Assembly (NCBI RefSeq): GCF_963422355.1
Contig: NC_085101.1
Coordinates: 4,782,493 to 4,846,492 of the forward strand
Length of the DNA stretch: 64,000 bases
Source: Corticium candelabrum
Taxonomy: Eukaryota; Porifera; Homoscleromorpha; Homosclerophorida; Plakinidae
Reading direction: 5' to 3'
Shown: positions 23,382-45,428 of the stretch, piece by piece
Numbering within the stretch: the first letter of the stretch is position 1
How the letters are laid out: every line of letters begins with the position of its first letter
Made by a program: the position numbers and the translations under genes
Notes under the pieces: model-generated
Database searches by the model: none
What the model was told of the DNA's origin: nothing
The model's input: only the letters and a program-made list of their open reading frames with translations

Positions 23382-24030
23382 ATGTTCCTCGTATACAATT
23401 ATGGAGCCGCGCATACGCTCGAGCATTCTCTTAACCATTAAACTGATGAATAAGCATTGTATGGAATTTGGCTGACAGTTGACTGCAGTACGCATGTCTG
23501 CAAGTAGTGTAATCGCTTAGAGCTGCTGCTAGAGGTCGTCTCTAACGCATGCAATTTGCTAGAAATGTAACGCTGCTGTTTTTGAGTTAGGTCGATACTA
23601 TCTATTGCCTATACAATACACAAGTAGTATATATGGTGTATATGATCTCGGTGTTGTTTCCGTGGTCTCCAAAACATGCACGCTTTTTCGGTTGTGGTAT
23701 GCTATCATCCTTAACTTAGAGATAATAGACAATGGCTTGAGCCAAAGGAGAGTCAGACCTATCTGAGTCCGCCACCAGGACTCTCATGCACGTAATCTAA
23801 GGCACATGATTGACCACGTGCATGATAGACCACCATTATCAAAGCGAAACAGGGACACCTCACTTGTCTGCAAGACTGCAGTCAAACGTCAGAGTCGTGA
23901 AGACAAACGGTTAATTAAGTAAGCATATAGCTAGCAGCTGTGCATGCAGCGCATGCATGTTGCACGACAGCTCATGTTTGCTAGCGTCCGTTTGTCGTCA
24001 ATAAATGTTTTCAGTCAGAATCAGTGGTTT
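23382..24030. other. 3' flank of the second member; no gene
   Basis: 23400-23600 is recognisably related to the 3' flanks at 11150-11300 and 14000-14110 (phrases CTGCAGTACGCATGT, AATGTAACGCTGCTGTTT). This shows the family duplicated with its downstream sequence. Nothing else was recognised. Confidence 0.5.
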
Positions 24031-24039
24031 GTTGAAATT

Positions 24040-24335
24040 ATATTTGGAAGAAGTATCCCGACAGACGAAGACTACGGATTGCGACCGTGCAGGTCATCCT
24101 CTCTCTTGCCCAGATTGCTGTTGCGATTTGAGTGACTATCGTTCCTGCAATTACATGCACTGTACAACTGCTGTCTAGAGTGCATCATGATGTTCAACAT
24201 ATACTGTCCAGTTCTACGCCAGATATTGTGTACTTGCTCTGGGGCTTAGCTTTCGGAATTCCATATACGGATATGGTTAGGACGGCCAAATCTTTGTTGC
24301 AGCAGAGCAAAGCGGCCAGTATAGTGACGAGTTAA
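24040..24335 (+). pseudogene. C-terminal relic of a third membrane-protein paralogue
   Basis: Starting at 24046 the sequence reads WKKYPDRRRLRIATVQVIL, matching WKRYPETQKLRYAQIIL in the 22509 protein, then a helix AQIAVAI. A TGA replaces the next codon and the remainder, to a stop at 24333-24335, follows in the same frame. Only the last two helices and tail survive. 3' sequence (GCTGTTTGTATTA near 24390) also matches the family flank. Confidence 0.75.
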
Positions 24336-24624
24336 TGAACTGCCGCTGAATAATGACGAATCCACGTGTTCAATTGCTACAATGTAGTGCTGTTTGTATT
24401 AACTTCTCGTGCTATGGCTTTATTGTAATGTGTGACTACACACCTCTGCATGCACTAGCCCGTATGTTGTGTTTATCTAATCGGTTTATAGCTGCTACAC
24501 TAAACCACAATCAATGAGATGACTATAATGTCATTAATATCAATTGCAGCAACATAAGCACAAAACAACAGCAAACACACAAAACATCATATCATTTTTC
24601 AACTGCAACCGTCGAGTTAAATAA

Positions 24625-26969
24625 TCAATGCAAAAGAACGAGTATCTGTGAAGCAATGTAGGGTACGGTACACTGCAAAACGGTGAGCAGCACGCCCCAC
24701 GATACGGGCACCAAGAACGGATTAACACTGTCGTCCACACGCTTCCTGAACATGCTAACCACAGCAAACGGAATCTGAGAGTAAAGAACCGTCGCAATGA
24801 ACGCGGCCATGTACATCGCCTGCGCAGCCGCACTGCTAAAGTTATCCCAATTGCTAGTGAGATGATCGAGAAGCAGAGACTGCAAAACGGGACTCGCCAC
24901 AAAATGCAAACTAAGAGACGCAACGAGACATCTCTTGAGACCGCGTTGACCTTCGCATCTCTGTCTAATTTCACTAAGAAATTGGTGCTCTCCGTGATCC
25001 CTTTTCGTGTCGTCGCTATTGAGAGATTTGCAGATGGAGTTTTTTGTAATTTCATATCCGGATATCCAACTCTCGCAATGCTTTAGGTATTTGACCGTCT
25101 GCATGCCGATTGTACGAAGAAACGCGTGGTAACCAAATATAAACAACATGTCGCGCCACGACAGCCAATCGGCACGACACAACGACGAAACGGCGTTCGA
25201 ATCGCTCTTCGATTCGGCCGCCACGGCTAATACGGTTACAATAAGTATCCAGTCGCATATGTAGGCGAAGATGGCGAATGCAATCGCATACGGGGTGTTG
25301 GTAAAAAGACGCGCGAATCGCTTTCTTCGATTCCCGTATGTTGACATCACATTGTCCATCTGGATCAACTGACTGTTCTTTACCTCTTTCATGTCTTCGC
25401 TCCGACGTCCGATCGAGATCAGACAAGACTCCAACTCTTCGACGCTCTTTTCAAAGTACTGCGTCAGGAGATCGTAGAGAACGCAATACGGAGTGACAAA
25501 AACCAGTAGAACGATGAACAAACCCAACGTCGCGTGACCCTTCTCTAGGCACTCCCCTCCGCTCAACAGCTGGCCCATCATATAACAAAGTGTCGCAGCC
25601 GTCACGAACCCGGCCGGACCGGGAACGAAGCGACGTCGCCTCGAGGCCTTCGCCCAACGCAAAATCGGAAAAGAAACAACGACGCTCACCGACCAACCAA
25701 CAATCCACGGCGAAAAAGCGCTCGCCACGACCGTAAACGCGTACTCCCACTTCAACAGCAGTCGCAGCCAGTTGTCCTCCAACGCAACGACGCCGAAACC
25801 GAACGGACTCACAACGCTCACCGTCCTCCGCACCGAAAACAAGATCAAGCTCAACAAGATGGCGGCGGCGACGACGTAAAACGCCACTGCTGTCACGTAG
25901 ACGGAAAAGAGAATGCGTTCCAAAGCGCCGAGATGATGCTCGCACCGGAAGAAGTCGTAGCCCGTCACCGTGGTCTCCATTGCTGCCGATTTTGACGGTG
26001 CGAGTGTCCATCGGATGAGTTGAGAGACGTTAAGAGTGTATTTCACGTTCTCGTGAGAGTTTGTGGTGAAATGGGCCTTGTAGGTGGCTAGCGACGTGAG
26101 AATGGCTCTTAGGGCGGGTACCCTGATCGTTGAGGCAAAGTTTGCGTCCATGTTGAGCGTGAACGGCTGACGGGCTTGCCAGAGATGGAAGCGTTTCTGT
26201 CGGGTGTTCATCCGGGAGGCAAAATTGTCCAGAACGAAATACTGTAGTGCTGTAGCATTGTTTCCTACCAAGTGGAGACAGTCGTTTAGTGTAAAGCAAT
26301 GTGTTTTCGCATCCGTCCATAAAGCGTTGTTAGGGATGATCCACTGACCGGGCAAGACCCCAGGACAGAGGGGCGTGACGGTTTGCAACGTTTTGTCACA
26401 TAGGAGACCGGGAAACGAGAGAGTGAACGGATACATCGCTTGGTGCGTCCGGTACGACCAATCCGCTCGAACACCCAGAATACTTAGAGCCACAAGATAG
26501 TCTTCGTACTGCTTTCCTTCTATCACTGCCGATCTGCAAACGTTGACTTTTTTCTTGTCACTCTGAATGTGAGCGTTGAGATACTCTACTGTTTCATTGA
26601 TGTTTGGTAGCAATTCTTGCAGAGAAGGACTGTCGTCGAACTCGGTGTCCCGTATGTAACAACCGATCTGATAGTTGCGCTGCACGGCATCACGGATGAC
26701 GCTCTCGTCTGTCAACGGAATGAAAGGGAAAAGGGTCACCGACGGTTTAGCACATGTGATCTCGCTTGTAGTTGGTAGAGAGTCCACCAGAGCGGTGAGA
26801 TCGTCGAATGCCTTGCGAGTGATGTGTCCTTGTACAGACAGCATGATGATCTGTGGATTGTCCAGCACGTTAGGCCAGTTGGGAAACGTCATTGGACAGG
26901 CACAACCGTCTTCGTAACGGCAGTTAGATCCCTGCCGGCACTGGAGAAAGCTTTCCGCTCCAGCTAATC
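24625..26969 (-). CDS. Degenerate chitin-deacetylase-like ectodomain fused to a multipass membrane domain
   Basis: The continuous frame runs from ATG 26892 to TGA 24625-24627 (755 residues). The open frame continues upstream through CRQGSNCRYEDGCACP to a plausible acceptor at about 26963, so an earlier exon with a signal peptide is likely. Residues 1-270 follow the order of invertebrate CE4 chitin deacetylases: NPQIIMLSV near the start, a VNVCRSAVI strand, RADWSYR, YPFTLSFPGLLC, CPGVLPGQWIIPNN, DNFASRMNTRQKRFHLW. Each catalytic motif is altered: the TFDD position reads LSVQG, the H-x3-H site lacks histidines, and the final LxH reads LWQ. It should thus bind sugar at most. From about residue 335 there are eight or nine hydrophobic segments with basic loops (RRRRF, NRRKRF). 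I know no named family with this combination. It may be a glycan-binding receptor or transporter; function is not established. Confidence 0.75.
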
Positions 26970-27320
26970 TAGACGCAACCGTGATTAATTATCAAAACTA
27001 CTGTCACCCCCGGATGTGATGATATGTCAACCCCGGATGTCGCCTTATCCTGTACATAATTGCGCTACGCACGCCAAGCGGCAGAACGGAATGACGGATT
27101 GGCGCGTAACGGTGCAGGGCGCATGCGATTTCGACTGGCCAGCACATGCGCTAAAACTCGACTGGCCGGGGACCCCCCTCGAGGACTCGACTGTGGTAGA
27201 ACTTCCGTTTGTGATTACGTAGTGGCTCGACACTTTCGCTGCTTTGATATTGAAGCGTCCGCTGTAGTGCTACTTCCGTTAGGAGGCTCTCTAGGCGTCA
27301 GCTGTAAATGTGGACATGAC
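26970..27320. other. Spacer with short direct repeats
   Basis: It contains a repeated CCCCGGATGT phrase (27006-27042) and the phrase CGACTGGCC in two positions. The upstream exon of the minus-strand gene may lie here or further on, but could not be identified. Confidence 0.35.
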
Positions 27321-27326
27321 AGCAGT

Positions 27327-27470
27327 CGATACAATGAACCCACCCATGACGAAGTTGCAGCAGTGTTTGTAGAGAGAATGGAGGGCCCCCAACAAACAGT
27401 AGTGTACCCAAAGAACCGACTACCCCACAGAATCCGCTACATGTCCTGTGACAAGGCCCAGGGCAAACGT
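27327..27470 (+). mobile_element. Helitron replicase relic (fragment before the Rep domain)
   Basis: The plus-strand frame around 27327-27470 reads YNEPTHDEVAAVFVERMEG, then TVVYPKNRLPHRIRYMSC. Helitron Rep/helicase proteins of many eukaryotes have a block of this kind (YNEPTxDEVAAVFV ... RDIIVYPR...L.RIS) just N-terminal to the Helitron-like replicase domain. Nothing recognisable of the HUH endonuclease or helicase follows, and the frame closes at 27542, so this is a degenerate fragment. No Helitron terminus (CTAG plus hairpin) was located with confidence. Confidence 0.65.
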
Positions 27471-27544
27471 TCGAGAGAGTTGGTATTTATTCTAATATTT
27501 AACTGCCCAAGTTTGCCCATGGCCAGTTGTGAACATACCTAGCA

Positions 27545-28110
27545 ACTGAAAGGTGTAGGGCGTGGACGTGTAACGCGCTCCACTATCGACTTTCAGATTC
27601 ACTCCTTGAATTACAAAAAATGAACAAGCTACTCAAATACACGCAGCATTGCAATTTGGTAGACATCATTCTAAGATGGAGTAGACCGCTTATACGGGTA
27701 CGATGGTTTCGTATGTACCCGTATGTACATTGTCGTTGCGTGTCTGTAAGTACTGTACATACTGTTTGGCTTGTAAGTCTTACTGTACGTGTACTGTTTG
27801 GCTTGTGTCTGTAATTATTATTACCTGAAGTAGAACATCCACATCAACCACGCTCGCATCAAACGCTCAGCAACAGCCATCAAATTCATTTGCTTTAGAT
27901 TGAAAGAATCGAAAACAAAAAATGTAAACTTGATATTAAATGATTGACAACAGGAGAACACTCTGTTTCCGGACACGAACTCATTGCCGCGTTATTATCA
28001 AACAGCGGGCCTTGTAATTCACAATACACAAACTGTTGAGTATCCATCAAACGTCACATGTCCTTGCATCAAGAAAGAGCTCTCATGCTATCATGAAAAC
28101 TCATGCTGTT
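27545..28110. other. No recognisable feature
   Basis: Short repeats of TGTACGTGT/TGTTTGGCTTG at 27740-27810; otherwise no coding or structural signal. Confidence 0.4.
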
Positions 28111-28119
28111 GGTTTCTAG

Positions 28120-28271
28120 CCTCGACACTAATCCTTCCTTTGCTTTCAGTAGTCCTTCCACGTGAGGATAGCAACAGGGGGTTGTATCACGTGACCTTGT
28201 CTTCATAAAGCAAAGGAAGACAAGGTCGCGTGATCTGTAAGGACTACCGAAAGCAAAGGAAGGTATTGAGG
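28120..28271. repeat. Miniature inverted-repeat hairpin
   Basis: CCTTCCTTTGCTTTCAGTAG on the left is complemented by CTACCGAAAGCAAAGGAAGG on the right. An inner stem CACGTGACCTTGTCTTC pairs with GAAGACAAGGTCGCGTG around a short loop at 28207-28216. The whole 150 bp can fold as one long hairpin with a bulge, typical of a MITE. It lies downstream of the HROB-like gene. Confidence 0.85.
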
Positions 28272-28705
28272 TTAGTTGGTCCTAGTGTGGCCACCTCAAA
28301 TTTGAACACAGACAGGATCAAGTAAAGGCTGAGTATCGGTGTACACGTGCCAATTTGAAAAGCACTTTCAACCAAATGTCCAGCAACACACAGACAAAGT
28401 ATAGAACCATATTATCATTATGTGACAGTGTCATTTAACACAACACGTTACAGAAATTCTTATCTATTAGTACTTCAATACTGATACTGCACCACGCTAT
28501 CAATGTTCAATACATCGTTATAAATAAATATCGTCATCAAATCAAACAACTGAATACAATTCAACTCACTGGCTAACTACTAAATACTCGAAATGTCATA
28601 TAGGGTGACTATAGCTATCTCCTCTCTCAATGCTTGCACTAAAGAAGCAACATTACTAGCATTTACTGTTATAGATTAGGTTTTGTTTGCCAATCAAATC
28701 TAGAG
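28272..28705. other. 3' flank of the HROB-like gene
   Basis: AT-rich sequence with no coding signal; it would hold the 3' UTR of the minus-strand gene. Confidence 0.4.
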
Positions 28706-30793
28706 TCACTTTTGCAGTGTCTCTGCTGTGTATCCTAAAGGTGAGTTGACCGACTGACCGGCAGGAAATACGTGAACGATATTAGGCAGTGTGATGTTGA
28801 GATAGTGTCTTGGACAAGACGGACTAAACACAGAGACCTGAAATACAAGGTAAGCGCTAATGTCAGGAATCACGTGATCAACAATACAATAAACCGTCCA
28901 CGTCCATGATTCACTACAGAAACAATATGTGATTGACCGTGACACAGTCTACTCTGTTTCATTGTTCCTAGTGTCAATTCTCTGAGTTTTAGTACCATAG
29001 CAAATACAGATCTGCCTCAAGTCTATACCCCGTTCTCCCTTCCAGTACCAAAAATTTCCCCAAATAATGTTTGTTATAGTTTGGCTCTGTCATTTGTCAA
29101 TATTTTATCCCAGAAAATTGCTACTACATTAAATGCAATACATCTGACCATCATTGCATATTGACAATACCAGACCATTATTTCTGTCTGGTTTACATAG
29201 TAGTAACAGTTGCATAATGAATGATGGTCACTGATGAAAATTCTTTCCAGAGTCTCATATAATATGTACACATATGAATGGTAAAACATACAGACCTACA
29301 GACATATAATGTCTTACTTGCTTTAGAACAACAGTAGCACCATTGGACAGACTAGATCCATATTGTTCCAGTACTCTGCCATGAATAGTACCCATCATCT
29401 CGCCTGAAACAACGACAGCATAGCAACCCAAGTAAAACAACACATGTCACATGATAATCTGTTGTCACATTACCAGTTGGATCTTTCAAGACAGCACTAG
29501 CCTGAGTTCCAGAATGGGTCAGACTCTTAACAAAAACTCTTAAATAAGGTATTTTGCCACAAGGTAAATCACAATTTGCAGCCTAGGAAAGACACACTGG
29601 TGAATAGTGGGACTGATATAACTGTAATATGCCTCTCACTTGTTTTAGAGCTGAAGCAACTGTGTAATCAAGTAAAGGTGACATAGTAGCAGAATCTAAT
29701 ACACAAGTTACTATTAATTAAGCATTTGCTGCTTCACAAAAAAAACATGTCATTCAAACATGCCTGAAGATGAAACAGAGTTTGAAATCTTCAACTGCTC
29801 ACACATTGCCAACCACGAAGAAGAATTAAAGTCAGCATCATAAGTAGAAAAAGTGGAACAATGAAGCACCTAGAGAAACATAACAATACAAAATGATATC
29901 TAAAATGGAATCATCTAGAACAAGACAAAGCCATGCTGACAGTTCAAAAATTCAAGTTAAACAGCAAAGTAGACAGACACATTGATAAACAGGCAGATAA
30001 ACAGAAGAACAATCTTGAGGTGAGACCTCTCTGTGTGAATTCAACGTTGAGCATGTCTTATCACCATGTGTTTCAACTACTCGCTGATCACAATTGCGAC
30101 CCTGTGAAATGCATAGCTAACAATGTCACTAATACACGCCAACTAGAATGCAGTGTCTCGAAGATTTCTCACCAGTCTGGGGAAAATTCCTGCAGGACCA
30201 GGAAATTTCCTCAATACAGACGAGTTATCACCATTTTCCAAAGCTTTACTGTCTCCATTCACCTCACCATTTCTCACAAAACTATCAACCAGTGAAACAT
30301 CGGACGACCTCGTTTGCTCATTAGCTTCACTATGATGATGAAGCTGAGCAGAACGACCAGTTGATGATGAAATTGAAATGTCCTGTTCAAATCTACGCCA
30401 TTCATTCTCGCTGGAAGACTTCACACCACAGCTAGACATTCTCTTTGCAGGAGGATAAGTTGCTTCTCCTTGTGAACTCATATGTTTCCCATTCGAACTA
30501 CCCAGAGAACGTTGAAACCCATTGGTCCGACAAAAATATACTTCTGCCCTTTCTCTACAACTTTCCGTCGAATCTGTGGTTGATTGATCTCTCACTCTGT
30601 CTTTGTTACCTTCTTTGTTCTGGTCTATAGCAAGCTGATGCTCGGTAGAGAATAGAAACGCCTATAAATAGAATACATCAGGATAGCCTTCATGCTAGTT
30701 TGAAGAGTCGTCCTCTTGGAAACAGCAGCAGACTACCTCATCTAAGTCCAAGTCTTCATCGTCCTCCAGCGTAAAGCAAGACGTCGGCAGCAT
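28706..30793 (-). CDS. HROB: Homologous recombination OB-fold protein (HROB/C17orf53-like), 7 exons
   Basis: Hand-built exons, minus strand: 30737-30793, 30173-30661, 29764-29869, 29640-29695, 29474-29582, 29318-29403, 28706-28837. They sum to 1035 nt (344 aa) with phases consistent at every junction. Residues 1-19 are acidic (EDDEDLDLDE) and the long second exon is Ser-rich and disordered. It ends in RKFPGPAGIFPRL, the hallmark motif of HROB, which leads into the OB domain: LPCGKIPYLRVFVKSL, VLKDPTGEMMGTIHGRVLEQ, GATVVLKQVSVFSPSCPRHYLNITLPNIVHVF. In vertebrates HROB recruits the MCM8-MCM9 helicase during recombination repair in the nucleus; the same role is inferred. The protein is shorter than the human one because the disordered region is short. 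The intron after the third exon uses a GC donor (CAG|GCATGT). The gene starts 571 bp from a divergent CLCA gene. Confidence 0.85.
29762..29764 (-). other. GC-AG splice donor in the HROB-like gene
   Basis: Exon 3 ends at 29764 with CAG, followed by GCATGT. The only nearby GT (four bases on) would break the frame into exon 4, whereas the GC position joins TCA-G to AT-TCT in frame. This is a minor but established class of spliceosomal intron, supported here by phase and homology only. Confidence 0.6.
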
Positions 30794-31364
30794 TTGAGAT
30801 TCAGCAAATTTCGTTCCCTAATAACCGCGAACAATACGGGAGGTTAGAACGCTGAGCTCCCGTATATTACTAAGTGCCCGGAGAGCAGAGGTGTGACCTT
30901 TGCACCATCGAATACGTAAACGTATATCCGGTACACATGTGTGACGACGTAAACAACATACGTCATTACGCAACAATAACCAGTCAAAAAAAGAGCACTA
31001 TAACTGCAGTCTCGTAATGCGGCTAACGACAAATCTGACAAGGCAATCTGACGCAAATCTGGCCACTCAATACCAGACCGCAGTTATTGTGTGAAGTGTA
31101 CTCGCATTGTGTGGTTACACACACTAATTCTTGAGTAGGTGAGACAATGACGCCACACTTGTAACCCACTTCTAGCCAACATGACTGTCCACCGCCAAAT
31201 TGTACAGCTAAAAATCAGGAAACGCAATCATCAAACGCCATGACGTCAGGGGAAAAGTTCCACCAATCCAATAGTACGTAAGAGTGTGATCTAGACATAT
31301 ATTCTGCAGTTCAAAGAACCAGAGCACTAGTCACCCGCTTCTTCTCACTGCACGAACTCGTCTG
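30794..31364. promoter_or_regulatory. Head-to-head intergenic region, candidate bidirectional promoter
   Basis: 571 bp separate the start codons of the HROB-like gene (-) and the CLCA gene (+). It contains CGTAA/TTACG-type motifs and a TGACGTCA-like core (ATGACGTCAGG, 31239-31249), a CRE/ATF-type site, near the CLCA side. No other gene lies within. Shared regulation is inference from spacing. Confidence 0.45.
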
Positions 31365-36623
<5,259 letters not shown>

Positions 36624-36664
36624 CTGTAGATTTCATATTTACTTTAAAATTTAGTAATATTAGT

Positions 36665-37085
36665 TAGAAAAATCACTTTTAGTAGCGCACGCTAAACAGG
36701 ACTACCGGTATACCACGTGATCATTAACTCCAGATTTTATATTTACTTTATAAATATAAATATAGTGTTTAAAAATTTTAAGGCACAATCAATTATTAAT
36801 TAAAGGTGGGAGAGTAAAAAAGGAAAAAATTTGTAAGATTAGTAAAAAATCACTTTTTATAGCGCACGCTAAACAAGACTACCGGATTATACCACGTGAT
36901 CATTAACTCCAGATTTTATATTTACTTCATAAATATAGTGTTTAAAAATTGTAAGGCACAATCGATTATTAATTAAAGGTGGGAGCGTAAAAAGGTAAAA
37001 AATTAGTAAGAATAGTAAAATCACTTTTATAGCGCACGCTAAACAGGACTACAGGATAATACCACGTGATCATAAAAGTATCCGG
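36665..37085. repeat. Three-unit minisatellite, period about 174 bp
   Basis: Units start near 36672, 36845 and 37019, each with AGCGCACGCTAAACAGGACT, an ACCACGTGATCAT palindrome-containing phrase and TATTTACTT..ATAAATATA. The units are diverged by indels in A runs and the third is partial. The array lies between the convergent 3' ends of the CLCA and CREB3-family genes. Confidence 0.9.
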
Positions 37086-37504
37086 CTTTTCAAACTTTAT
37101 TTGTTTGCAAGTACGACAGATAACCTGTGCAGTGACTAGCACAAACGTTTGGACAGTACAAACACAAAAGTGCACATATCTAAGGCAGAGCACACCATAA
37201 TTCCCGGATGTAGTTAAGTGCCTACTGATATCCCTCAATTCCATGCTCCTACACACGGTGTGGAGCTCCTCACGACGTCATCTTGCGTGTGGGGTGAACT
37301 ACACACCACTGGAACAACCTGTATGCATACATACAGTGATGCTACCCAATCGCTAGATTCATGCTTCATACTAGATGGTAAACAACAACTAGTACCCTGA
37401 GAACAAGATATCAACACTTTGAATAATACGAAAAACGGCTATCTTTATATACAATTTCAAACTTCATCGGTAAGAAACACACGACGTCGTCAATAAAATT
37501 CACA

Positions 37505-43021
<5,517 letters not shown>

Positions 43022-43209
43022 CCTGCTGTGTGTGTAAGGACACGTCGACTGTATGACATCACATCCGGGTATTTTATATCAAATTTGAAGTCACGTGATT
43101 GTGAGACTGTGTTGTTGTGCATTCTTGTTTTCGTAGGTAATTTATTTATGATCATAGCTTTTGCTTTCTTAATAACACGCGTGTGTTTCAAGTGTGTTTC
43201 AAGTATGTT

Positions 43210-43266
<57 letters not shown>

Positions 43267-43351
43267 TGTGTGTGTGTCTGTGTGTGTGTCTGTGTGTGTG
43301 TCTGTGTGTGTGTCTGTGTGTGTGTCTGTGTGTGTGTCTGTGTCTGTGTCT

Positions 43352-43389
<38 letters not shown>

Positions 43390-43546
43390 CGCGCGCGCGC
43401 GCGTCTACGACGACCGTCGACGCACGTGCCGAGTTTCACGCGGAAGTTGTGATGATGACTCAAACTGTCGAGTTACGTGACCATTATCACTTCATTGCCA
43501 TTCATTCCAGTGCCTCATTTCACGACCACAAGCACTCCACGACGCA
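43022..43546. promoter_or_regulatory. Head-to-head region with TG satellite between CREB3-family gene and secreted-protein gene A
   Basis: 525 bp separate the two start codons. 43213-43387 is (TG)n containing ten or so TGTGTGTC units of eight bases and then TCTGTG repeats, followed by a GCGCGCGCGC run (43389-43403). Only the flanks could hold a promoter; CACGTGAC (43093-43100) and TTACGTGACC (43473-43482) are E-box/CRE-half-like sites on either side. Confidence 0.5.
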
Positions 43547-45428
43547 ATGCATTGCTTTGCAATCGCTTGTTTGCTCATCAGCGCGCTGGCCGCTTCCCAC
43601 GGGCACAGATATTCCTGGGGTCACTACATACACAAGGATGGCTACAGACTGTGCGTATTCGGAAGGTGCTACACCACCAAGAGCACCACCACACCAACTC
43701 CAAAGGTAAGAAAATGCAGTCTGATTGGATGTGGAATTGTTGATGCTTTCGATTTGCTGCATGATTTGGAAATTGATGAATAGTTACGATGGCGTGTTGT
43801 CTCACCTGGATTGTAAGATCATTTCGAAGCTGCTAGAGATCAAGCCTGCTGTCGAAATGCCGCGTGCCCATCGTATGGCGGAGACTTCTAGGTGTTTAAT
43901 TATTGGTGTTCATAACTTAGCACGTCCTACTTGCAACTAACAGCCAGTCATCCGTTGCACTGCCTAGGAACACTAATAAACACGTAGGAGTCTCCGCCCT
44001 ACGACGCTCGTCACTCTCATCTAGACCAATACAACGTTTCCTAGTGCTAACTACGTTATCTACACATTGTGTGACAAGCACTACTCCAGATGTTGTACGC
44101 ATGCTTCGTATATGCATGCATGCATGCACGCCACCTGCATCACCGCCACTTCAAAATGATGTCATTCAATTAATCTTAAATTTTTATTAAAATTTTTGAC
44201 TAGCAAACCTGCATGCTCTCCAAACTCTCGCACGGCGTAGCTTCACGTGCATGTGTATCAACAGTCGCTCTAGCCTATTTCACAGTTTCTCTTAACGCGC
44301 GCAGCATGGGGCGAAGCTTAACGCGCGCAGGCTAGATGCTAGAATGGGGCGGAGCTCTAGCCTGCGCGCGTTAAAAGAACTTATAGAGGCTTCAGTCGAT
44401 CGTACATATTATTAGTTTCAAGTTCTTTTTCTAGACCGTTGCTTGTTCGAATGATACGGACTGTGAGAGCGTGTTCGCGGACGGTTTTTGTGATATCTAC
44501 CTAGAGCACTGCAGGAAGTGCAAAGAGCTCGACTGTCTGTGTCGACGAGACGAGAATTGTTGTGGAGACCGCGTCTGCGAGTGGGGATGGTGTCGAGAGC
44601 CGAAGAAATCCGGAACGGAAGGCGCCGCGTGCAAGAGCGAGATCGACTGCAATGAAGGTCTATGTTGTGCGGAACACTACGGCAGGTACATTGCACTTTG
44701 AGCTTTCCATGGAGAGAAATGGGTCAATTGTGTTACTATAGCCTCGGCTTCCCAACCCCATCTAGCGCCAACTAATTAAGATCGGCCGATTTTAATTGGC
44801 GCTACATGGGTCTGGGAGGTCGAGGCTGGCATCATGATCTTACTAAATGCGTTAGAATGATCTGTAAGAGGAGAGGAAATATGGGACAGAGTTGTTACGA
44901 ACCAGATGATGACGGCAAGAGCGTACATTCCGTGTGTCCGTGCTCTGAAGGACTGAAATGTGAAACGAACATGTACAGGTACACTGCAACGAAGTGAACA
45001 TGCGTAGCGCGCGTTAAAGTAAAACCAAGCTGTGTAAAACCGGCCGGCGAAAGTAGCGTCAACGTTTGAACAGTAGCTGCATGTCACTTCATTCTTGTCT
45101 AGACGGGCAATACAACTAGAAACGCGATTTTATAAGTTTGAACATGCTGCATGCCAATCACGCCTAGTTTAGGTGTAAATTGTATTTCTTGTTTGATTTC
45201 AGGTACAAGTACTGGTTTATCCATTACTATTATCGTCGTCGTCAGTGTGTCAAAGCACCAACACCAACACCTACAGAACCAGCGCTTACTACAGAACCAG
45301 CAGAACCGGAAGAACCACAAGGATCTGGAATACTAACCACAGATCCATCCGTCACATTCTTGACAGATGCTCTTACAGAATTCGAACAAGGCAGTCTTAA
45401 TAGAGCACGAAAAAAGAAGAAGAACTAG
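43547..45428 (+). CDS. Secreted Cys-rich Dickkopf/colipase-like protein A, 4 exons
   Basis: Exons 43547-43705, 44435-44685, 44856-44978, 45203-45428 sum to 759 nt (252 aa) with phases 0, 2, 2. Exon 1 encodes a signal peptide (MHCFAIACLLISALAASHG) and a short Tyr-rich stretch. Exon 2 carries CxCRRDENCCGDRVCEWGWC, then EGAACKSEIDCNEGLCCAEH. Exon 3 has CKRRGNMGQSCYEP...CPCSEGLKC. That second cysteine order (CxxxxxCxxxLCCAxH ... C ... GQxC ... CxCxxGLxC) is the one shared by Dickkopf C-terminal domains and colipases, so an extracellular Wnt-modulator-like role is possible but unproven. Exon 4 gives a Tyr/Arg stretch (HYYYRRRQC), a Thr/Pro/Glu-rich linker and a basic tail (RARKKKKN). First of five tandem paralogues. 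Confidence 0.75.
44318..44375. repeat. Hairpin TAACGCGCGCAGGCTAG
   Basis: TAACGCGCGCAGGCTAG (from 44319) is complemented by CTAGCCTGCGCGCGTTA (ending at 44374), with an additional TTAACGCGCGCAG copy just before at 44293. It lies in intron 1 of gene A, 60 bp before the acceptor region. Confidence 0.85.
44742..44830. repeat. Hairpin element filling intron 2 of gene A
   Basis: GCCTCGGCTTCCCAACCCCA.. TAGCGCCAACTAATTA is complemented by TTAATTGGCGCTAC..TGGGTCTGGGAGGTCGAGGC, making a near-continuous stem of about 38 bp. Intron 2 here is only 170 nt, so more than half of it can fold into this stem. Confidence 0.85.
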
